Shown one piece after another: positions 57,121 through 64,000 of a stretch of 64,000 nucleotides of DNA. Under the pieces are notes generated by a model. It was not told where the DNA came from. It searched no databases and worked only from the letters and a program-made list of their open reading frames with translations. Both the position numbers and the translations under genes were made by a program. The first letter of the stretch is position 1, and every line of letters starts with the position of its first letter. Source of the stretch: Endozoicomonas_A sp049275935 (GTDB lineage Bacteria; Pseudomonadota; Gammaproteobacteria; Pseudomonadales; Endozoicomonadaceae); assembly GCF_049275935.1 (NCBI RefSeq), contig NZ_CP184830.1, positions 434,001 through 498,000 on the forward strand, given 5' to 3'.

Positions 57121-58584
57121 TCAGGGCAAAGACATATCGATAAACTTCATGTATGACAAGGGTATTTCCCGACAATAGGGACATTCTCTCTGCTCATTTA
57201 TAAACCGCTCAGCACAAGTCTTGCAAAAACCGGCATGTCCACAACGATTTAACACTGTAATGTCTGTTAATGGGTCGGTACAAATTGGACATTTTTTAGT
57301 TCCTGCTAAAGCGCCTCCGACAGCACCCACTTCTTCCGTTGCTGATTGGTTTGCCAATTCCTGTCGTAATTGACCTATCAGTTCATTTTGTTGCCGAACG
57401 ACTACTGACTGATCCTGATCCTCAGAATCCGACTCCTCAAGAGCAAACTCATTGTTTGAACCTAAACTATCTGAGCCTTCACTATCTGAAAGCTCAATAT
57501 AATCCATTAGAAATTTCAGACTTTCGAACGATGATGCCTCCGTTAAAGGTGTGAGGTTAATACCCATAATACTGGATATAAATTCTTGCATGCCATTCAC
57601 GGTATGCATAAACGCAGGTACAGGGCATGAGCGTCCCGGGCGACAATGCCTGGCTGCATTACTGTAGATAATCGGCAGAAGCTCGTAGGGCAAGCATCTT
57701 ATCAACAAGTTTTCCAGTGTCTCCTCTGACTCCAGTCCTGAATCAATGCGCTGGAAAGCCGCTGATGCCATTGCAGTTAAACCGATCAGAAGCGCTATTC
57801 CTGCGTCCAATTCGGCTGCTTTCAACTGACTTGAAAGGGACTGCGGACAATCATATGCATTGATATTTTCACAAAGCAATGCACGGTCGAATGCTTGATC
57901 GCAGCTTTCTCCGGTGTATATGTCAGCCAAGATACAAAAGTAGGTATAAAGTCGATCCCTGGAAAGAAAGTTGGGTGCAAGAAAAGCAAGAAACATCAGG
58001 ACCAGACCGTTATTAACCCCAACATAATTGCACTGTTTTTCCCCCTGAACTAAATGAAAATAATTGAAATAGGGATTACTTCTGCCATTTATGTTGACAG
58101 ACAAAAACAGTTGATCAAAAAGGCTTCTTGCCGTTGTATAGACCACCCCTTTCTCTAAGCGGCTTTGACTATTGAACCTGTTTATATTAATAGCGAATAT
58201 ACGATGTATGAGTCTCAATACTCTTTGAATGCGATTTTTTCGAAATTCAGGATTACCCGTGTTCACATAATTAAAATAAAAGTTGGTCATACGATTAAAG
58301 TCTTGCTCATCAACTTCGTAAGTTTCACAGGTTTCCAGTCGCTCATCTCCGGATAGGTCATCAGATTCTAAGTTAAGCCTGACAAAGCCAATACGAATAT
58401 TTTCAAGTGGGCTTATGTCGGGTTGATCTCTGCAGTTTTGTTGCTCTTTTGAAAGGGGTTTCCAGTTTTTCATTTGATAGTTACGAAATTTTTCAAGACG
58501 ATAGGTGTCGTTTGCAAGCCCCTGCTGATAAAAAAACAAAAACATTGAAAACAAAAGTGTCTTTAAGACACATGTTATAGCCAT
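57121..58584 (-). CDS. Exported RING-finger protein, array copy 8
   Basis: 487 aa, first gene of the array on its strand. Signal peptide TLLFSMFLFFYQQGLAND. RING at 432-471: CPICTDPL, RCGHAGFCKTCAERF, CPYCRE. The acidic linker is the longest (SEGSDSLGSNNEFALEESDS). Body motifs ERLETCETYEVDEQDFNRMT and RIQRVLRLIHRIFAININ are shared by all copies. Coiled coil SVVVRQQNELIGQLRQELAN. All eight zinc ligands present. Shared leader at 58585-58680. Confidence 0.85.
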   Translation of the reverse strand: MAITCVLKTLLFSMFLFFYQQGLANDTYRLEKFRNYQMKNWKPLSKEQQNCRDQPDISPLENIRIGFVRLNLESDDLSGDERLETCETYEVDEQDFNRMTNFYFNYVNTGNPEFRKNRIQRVLRLIHRIFAININRFNSQSRLEKGVVYTTARSLFDQLFLSVNINGRSNPYFNYFHLVQGEKQCNYVGVNNGLVLMFLAFLAPNFLSRDRLYTYFCILADIYTGESCDQAFDRALLCENINAYDCPQSLSSQLKAAELDAGIALLIGLTAMASAAFQRIDSGLESEETLENLLIRCLPYELLPIIYSNAARHCRPGRSCPVPAFMHTVNGMQEFISSIMGINLTPLTEASSFESLKFLMDYIELSDSEGSDSLGSNNEFALEESDSEDQDQSVVVRQQNELIGQLRQELANQSATEEVGAVGGALAGTKKCPICTDPLTDITVLNRCGHAGFCKTCAERFINEQRECPYCREIPLSYMKFIDMSLP

Positions 58585-58740
58585 ACTTTCACCTGTATTC
58601 GTTAAAAAAGCTACATTGCTATCAGTGAGCCTTATGTGAGCTTCCTTAGCACATATATTTATAGGCTATGAAGACCCATAGAAAAAGCAGGTCTGGATGT
58701 TGCCATTGAGGCCAGCCACAGAAAAAAAAAAAAACAAAAA

Positions 58741-58845
58741 ATAAGACACCCATAAAAATAAAAACAAGACCTTCAAAAACTGTATTCCCTAAAAAAATAA
58801 GACACCCATAAAAATAAAAACAAGACCTTCAAAAACTGTATTCCC
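58741..58845. repeat. Two direct 49-bp repeats at the edge of the RAYT-like element
   Basis: Bases 58741-58789 recur exactly at 58797-58845 (period 56). Each begins ATAAGACACCCATAAAAATA. The AGACACCCATAAA core appears inverted at 60064-60079 on the far side of the transposase gene, so the three copies bracket it. An A-rich tract (58721-58740) precedes them. Confidence 0.8.
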
Positions 58846-59011
58846 AAAAAGGATCAGAAAATCTATCTTCAAGTAGCGTATCATTGAGCCACACATCGCC
58901 ATCCAACGAACAGAGGCTGTTCAAGCCATAATTCAGACAATGCAAATTCATTCCGACATGAGTCGAAGAGAGATAAAGAGAGGGTCTTTGACGTCTTAAC
59001 TGACTTCTACG

Positions 59012-59995
59012 CTAACCTATCATATACAAACGACTACAGACATTTAAACCTCGAAGCCACTTCTGTCCGGCTTCAAGTGCATAAGCCTTCATCGCCTCCA
59101 GACGGCCAACTGCCCGATAAAAACGATTATTCCATTGCATGGTTTTCAGCCACTCATCCGGATCAATTTCCAGTCTTTCAAGAATACGAGGGATATGCGA
59201 CGGGATGGAACCTTTCTTATCTGTCCTGACAATGCGGCCACTCCAGTCAACCAGTTCCAGATAGTCGTGAAGAAGGTAGGGAAGGGCAACGTCCGTTTCC
59301 TGTCCCTGCAAACAGAAAGGTTTCAGGGTCAGCGGCTGTTTTTTAGTCTCAGAATGTGTAACCTGCTCCACCCGTTCCTGAATCGACGTGTAGTTCGACT
59401 CTTCCGGTATTTCTGCCTTTCCAGCCCGAATCGGATTCAAGTCAACGTAGGTCATGCAGGTCAGTAACGCTGCTTCGTCCAGCAATGCCTGGCTTTTAAA
59501 GCGACCTTCCCAGAAGCGTCCTTTACACTCGTCTTCTTTATTGGCCTCACGAGCAAGATGTTCATTCAGGCAGCGCATAAACCAGCTGATATCCGCTAAA
59601 CGACGCCGGTATTCCTCAGCATATTCATCAATACGGGCCAATTCAGCGCTGCCCAGTTTGTCAGCGGCCAGATGCCTTTGCACCAGAAGTGGACCTCTGA
59701 ACAAGGTCGTCCAACGATGCAGCACTTCATTCCGTGACCAGCTCCTGGCAGATGACTGATTGATGTGCAAAACCACATGATAATGATTCGACATGACAGC
59801 GTAAGCGCAAACTTCGATAGCAAAGACTGAAACCAGTTCCTGAAGTTTATCCACCACCCATTGGCGGCGATGCTCGTAATTCTTGCCAGTCAGGTGGTTC
59901 TCTCCACAGAGGTAAGCCTGACGAACACATCTTGCCATGCAGTGGTAATAAGGCGTTGAGCCGGGGTCAATCAGAGTATTGCGGGCCTGAGCCAT
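59012..59995 (-). CDS. RAYT-like Y1 transposase (IS200-like superfamily)
   Basis: 327 aa. The N-terminal Y1 HUH nuclease domain has PYYHCMARCVRQAYL, the HUH motif in VMSNHYHVVLH, and the tyrosine region. GRFWEGRFKSQALLDEAA and TYVDLNPIRAGKAE are the hallmarks of the REP-associated transposase group. The C-terminal part (about 220-327) is a helical extension seen in marine homologues of this class. It is bounded by inverted copies of a short repeat (58741 onward and 60064-60079), so it may be a domesticated or mobile unit. Confidence 0.88.
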   Translation of the reverse strand: MAQARNTLIDPGSTPYYHCMARCVRQAYLCGENHLTGKNYEHRRQWVVDKLQELVSVFAIEVCAYAVMSNHYHVVLHINQSSARSWSRNEVLHRWTTLFRGPLLVQRHLAADKLGSAELARIDEYAEEYRRRLADISWFMRCLNEHLAREANKEDECKGRFWEGRFKSQALLDEAALLTCMTYVDLNPIRAGKAEIPEESNYTSIQERVEQVTHSETKKQPLTLKPFCLQGQETDVALPYLLHDYLELVDWSGRIVRTDKKGSIPSHIPRILERLEIDPDEWLKTMQWNNRFYRAVGRLEAMKAYALEAGQKWLRGLNVCSRLYMIG

Positions 59996-60063
59996 GAACT
60001 CACCTGTCTGGGTAAAAAATCAGTGATGGGTGAAAAAGTAGACCAGGTGGATGGGGAAGCAAA

Positions 60064-60079
60064 TTTATGGGTGTCTTTT
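60064..60079. repeat. Inverted copy of the RAYT-flanking repeat
   Basis: TTTATGGGTGTCTTTT is the reverse complement of the AGACACCCATAAA core at 58743-58756 and 58799-58812. It defines the right side of a roughly 1.34-kb segment holding the transposase. A second related string, AGACACCCTGG, follows near 60116. Confidence 0.7.
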
Positions 60080-60163
60080 TTTTCTTTTTTCTCCGGAATG
60101 CCAAAAAGACAGGACAGACACCCTGGAGTCAAAAACTGTCATTTTCATAAAATCCAAACAAAC

Positions 60164-60181
60164 CTGTAACATTACTGAAAT
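60164..60181 (+). promoter_or_regulatory. Possible Pho box upstream of pstS
   Basis: CTGTAAC-ATTA-CTGAAAT fits the 7-4-7 spacing of a PhoB site (consensus CTGTCAT-A4-CTGTCAT) with several mismatches. A single good half, CTGTCAT, lies at 60136-60142. Phosphate control of pst operons by PhoB is well established; these bases are a modest match. Confidence 0.4.
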
Positions 60182-60325
60182 ATTCACCCCCTATCCTTGC
60201 ACCCATCAAATTTTGAGGTAACAGAAAAATATTTTGCACAACCCACTGACAGATTAAGGCACGGCAAAAGATTTTTCTTTGTAAACGCAAGTACACTCCA
60301 AGCGAGTTTCTCGGGGAGAATAGAA

Positions 60326-61375
60326 GTGAAGTTTCTGAAGTCTATTGTAATGTCCTCCATGTTGGCTGCAGCGTCCTTCTCTGCATCTGCCAAGACAGAA
60401 GTTATCAACGGTGCGGGAGCCAGTTTCCCACATCCGATCTATGCCAAATGGGCTGAGGAATACCAGAAAGAAACCGGTATTCGCATCAACTACCAGGCCA
60501 TCGGTTCCGGCGGTGGTATCCGTCAGATCACTGCCAAGACCGTCGACTTTGGCGCCAGCGACGCACCTCTGAATGAAGAGCGACTGGATAAAGAAGAGAT
60601 GATCCAGTTCCCAATGGTGATGGGCGCTATTGTTCCAGTGATCAACGTACCTGGCATTGAGTCCGGTGCTCTGAAGCTGACCGGTGAAGTCCTGGCAGAC
60701 ATCTACCTGGGTAAAATCAAGAAGTGGAATGACGAGCGCATCACTGCTCTGAACCCGGATCTTGAGATTCCTGCCCAGGCTATCTATGTCGTCCATCGTT
60801 CCGATGGTTCCGGTACCACCTACAACTTCACCGATTACCTGAGCCAGATCAGCTCGGAGTGGAGTGAGAATATCGGCAGAAACACCGACATCACCTGGCC
60901 AAAAGCAGCTACCACTATCGGTGGTAACGGTAACGCTGGTGTCGCCAACTTCGTGGGCCGTACCCGTGGTGCTATCGGTTATGTAGAATATGCCTTTGCA
61001 AAACAAAACGACCTGACCTACACCCAGCTGGCCAGTGCTGATGGCAAGTTCCTGAAGCCAAGCATGGAAACCTTCCAGGCTGCCGCTGCCAATGCCGACT
61101 GGGAGAATGCTCCGGGCTTCGAATTGCTGCTGAACAACCAGCCTGGTGCTGACTCCTGGCCTATGACAGCAGCGACCTTCATCCTGATGCATAAAGATCA
61201 GGCTGACGCCGAGAAAGCTGAGCAAATCATCGACTTCTTCGAGTGGAGCTACGAGAAAGGCGGCGAACTTGCAGAAGGTCTGGACTACATCCCAATGCCG
61301 GAAAGCGTAGTTAACATGGTAGAGAATGTCTGGAAAGAAGACTTGACTAGCAACGGACAAACCATTATCAAGTAA
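60326..61375 (+). CDS. pstS: Phosphate-binding protein PstS
   Basis: 349 aa from GTG 60326, which has GGGGAGA about eight bases upstream and gives a normal signal peptide (SIVMSSMLAAASFSASA). The frame extends upstream to 60197 without support. Phosphate-binding segments INGAGASFPHPIYAKW, GSGGGIRQITAKTVDFGASD and HRSDGSGTTYNFTDYL are all typical. Periplasmic component of the high-affinity PstSCAB importer. Confidence 0.95.
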   Translation: MKFLKSIVMSSMLAAASFSASAKTEVINGAGASFPHPIYAKWAEEYQKETGIRINYQAIGSGGGIRQITAKTVDFGASDAPLNEERLDKEEMIQFPMVMGAIVPVINVPGIESGALKLTGEVLADIYLGKIKKWNDERITALNPDLEIPAQAIYVVHRSDGSGTTYNFTDYLSQISSEWSENIGRNTDITWPKAATTIGGNGNAGVANFVGRTRGAIGYVEYAFAKQNDLTYTQLASADGKFLKPSMETFQAAAANADWENAPGFELLLNNQPGADSWPMTAATFILMHKDQADAEKAEQIIDFFEWSYEKGGELAEGLDYIPMPESVVNMVENVWKEDLTSNGQTIIK

Positions 61376-61456
61376 CCGGTTATTCTAGCCTTTCTTAAAC
61401 AGGAAACGAACGACAGCTGATCAGCATAGCGCTGGTCAGCTGTCTTGTTGTAGCTT

Positions 61457-62383
61457 ATGCTTTTAACTGCGATGCCCAGCGCTATAAAGGGTGACTCAAT
61501 CTTCTACAGACTGAGCTTCACCAGCGCCATTCTGATTTTTCTGGTGTTGATCGGGATTATCCTTTCCCTGATCGACGGCGGTTGGCTGGCTCTCTCCGAG
61601 TTTGGCCCCGGCTTTGTATTTCGTAATGTCTGGGACCCGGTAAACAGTGAGTTTGGTGCCGCTTCTGCTATTTATGGCACCCTGGTTTCTTCGCTTATCG
61701 CCATTATTATTGCCATTCCTGTCGGTCTGGGCACAGCGATCTTCCTGGCCGAGCTGGCCCCCGACTGGATCAGTCGCCCCGTGAGCATGGCCATTGAGCT
61801 GCTGGCCGCTGTACCCAGTATTATTTACGGTATATGGGGTCTTTTTGTCTTCGCACCCTGGTTCTCAGAAGGCTTCCAATTCTGGGCACTGGAAAACCTG
61901 GTTGGCCTGCCTCTGATTGGCCACTGGTTTGACGGTCCCCCCATCGGTATAGGTCTACTAACGGCGGGCATCATTCTGTCGTTCATGATTTTGCCCATTA
62001 TTACGGCTTTAACTCGTGACGCCCTGAAAACCATTCCCAATGTGGTCAGAGAAGCAGCATACGGTGTTGGCGCTACGCCCTATGAAGTCATTACCCGAGT
62101 GCTGCTGCCAAGTATCAAGAATGCCGCAGTGGGTGCCGGAATCCTCGGCCTGGGTCGTGCCCTGGGAGAAACCATGGCAGTTGCCTTTGTAATAGGCGGC
62201 GCCAACCGTATAGAGACTTCACTGTTCATGCCTGCGAGCTCTATTTCTTCTACGATTGCGCAGCAGTTCAACGAAGCGACTAATGAGATGCACATCTCGG
62301 CTCTGATCAGTCTGGGCCTGGTACTGTTTGTACTCACCTTTATTGTGATGGGTACTGCCCGTCTGCTGTTGAGGAAGCGATAA
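61457..62383 (+). CDS. pstC: Phosphate ABC transporter permease PstC
   Basis: 308 aa. Six transmembrane helices; family motifs ELLAAVPSIIYGIWGLFVF and REAAYGVGATPYEVITRVLL, the EAA-like coupling loop, and GLGRALGETMAVAFVIG. The stop overlaps the pstA start by one base (TAATG). Confidence 0.95.
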   Translation: MLLTAMPSAIKGDSIFYRLSFTSAILIFLVLIGIILSLIDGGWLALSEFGPGFVFRNVWDPVNSEFGAASAIYGTLVSSLIAIIIAIPVGLGTAIFLAELAPDWISRPVSMAIELLAAVPSIIYGIWGLFVFAPWFSEGFQFWALENLVGLPLIGHWFDGPPIGIGLLTAGIILSFMILPIITALTRDALKTIPNVVREAAYGVGATPYEVITRVLLPSIKNAAVGAGILGLGRALGETMAVAFVIGGANRIETSLFMPASSISSTIAQQFNEATNEMHISALISLGLVLFVLTFIVMGTARLLLRKR

Positions 62384-63221
62384 TGCCAGTCAGGAAACTC
62401 AAGAACTACGCTTTCATCGGCTTCTGTACCTTCTGTGCACTGTTTGGCCTGGTGGTTCTGGCCAGCGTACTATACAGCCTGGTCGGAAAAGGTATTTCCG
62501 GCATGGGTCTGCATGTCTTCACCGAACTCACTCCCGGACCCGGTAGCCACGGTGGCCTGAAAAACGCCATTGTTGGCAGTTTGATTCTGACCGCTCTTGG
62601 TATTCTGATCGCCGCACCTCTGGGTGTATTGGCTGGTACCTGGCTGTCTGAATCCGACAAGAGTTCAAAAATTGCTGAAGCACTGCGCTTTCTCAACGGT
62701 ATGTTGATGAGCGCACCTTCTATTCTGGTCGGCCTGTTTGTCTACAAGGTTGTGGTGGTCACCACCGGCTCCTTTTCTGGTTGGGCAGGTGCCATTGCAC
62801 TGGCTATTCTGGCACTGCCCATTATCGTCAGCACCACAGAAGAAATGCTGCGCCTGGTTCCCACCACCTTGAAAGAAGCAGGTAGCGGACTGGGCGCTCC
62901 GCGCTGGCGAGTCATTACCCAGCTGTGCTATCGGGCAGCCGGCCCCGGTATTATGACCGGTATTCTGTTGTCTGTAGCGCGGATTACCGGTGAAACAGCC
63001 CCCCTGTTGTTTACCGCCCTCAACAGTAACTTCATGAGCACCGATCTGGACAAGCCTATGGCTAACCTGCCGGTGACCATTTATCAGTATGCTATGAGCC
63101 CTTTTGAATCCTGGAATCAACTGGCCTGGGCCGGCGCACTGCTGATAACCGTATTTATTCTGATTATCAATATTCTGTCCACTGCTTTACCGCGTTGGAT
63201 CAAAGCTCGAAAGGCAGCCAA

Positions 63222-63225
<4 letters not shown>
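62383..63225 (+). CDS. pstA: Phosphate ABC transporter permease PstA
   Basis: 280 aa. Partner permease of PstC. RFLNGMLMSAPSILVGLFVY, PTTLKEAGSGLGAPRWRVIT and ARITGETAPLLFTAL are PstA hallmarks. Overlaps pstC by one base and pstB by four (ATGA), so translation of the whole set is coupled. Confidence 0.95.

Positions 63226-64000
<775 letters not shown>

Overview
This window looks like the chromosome of a host-associated marine gammaproteobacterium, most like Endozoicomonas or a relative in the Oceanospirillales. That placement is inferred from gene content and protein style, not from a marker gene. Conserved gammaproteobacterial housekeeping genes (metE/metR, nrdAB-yfaE, pyrBI, rhlB, folE, aapJQMP, pstSCAB) alternate with two accessory blocks of predicted exported proteins that carry eukaryote-style features.

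Left block (1-6110, minus strand): two tandem copies of a very large predicted exported protein. The right copy is complete at 1392 aa; the left copy runs off the window edge. Each has an N-terminal export signal, a Cys-rich putative zinc finger, two lysine-rich clusters resembling nuclear localisation signals, and a run of near-identical 39-residue (117-bp) repeats. The repeats differ mainly at one dyad (NN, NH, NS, NG, SH), an arrangement reminiscent of TAL-effector repeats. The left copy carries an in-frame 137-bp palindromic element.

Middle (6.2-45.4 kb): a lipoprotein; metE divergent from metR; an RstBA-like two-component pair; an orphan exported protein; nrdA-nrdB-yfaE behind paired NrdR boxes; a secreted lipase-like protein; a YejA-like peptide-binding protein; pyrBI behind a pyrL-like attenuator; a zeta-toxin gene broken by a small palindrome-ended insertion; rhlB-like helicase; PIN-PhoH ATPase; a composite inverted-repeat element; yaaA; mlaA with an alpha/beta hydrolase; three FadL-family outer membrane proteins (two are tandem paralogues with duplicated leaders); a YicG-like membrane protein; an aapJQMP amino-acid uptake operon; and folE.

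Right block (45.5-58.6 kb, minus strand): eight tandem paralogues of about 470-490 aa. Each has a signal peptide, a shared helical body, an acidic linker, a Q-rich coiled coil, and a RING finger exactly at the C-terminus, the arrangement of IAP/MDM2-type E3 ubiquitin ligases. One copy is frameshifted in its signal peptide and one has lost the RING histidine. Several spacers hold decayed IS66-type transposase remnants, and most copies share the same leader, so the array probably grew by unit duplication. A RAYT-like Y1 transposase bounded by inverted repeats follows, and the window ends in pstS-pstC-pstA-pstB with pstB cut by the edge.

Taken together, the two accessory blocks suggest a set of exported factors aimed at eukaryotic host nuclei and ubiquitin signalling. 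That role is inferred; export, zinc binding, DNA binding and ligase activity are not shown by sequence alone.
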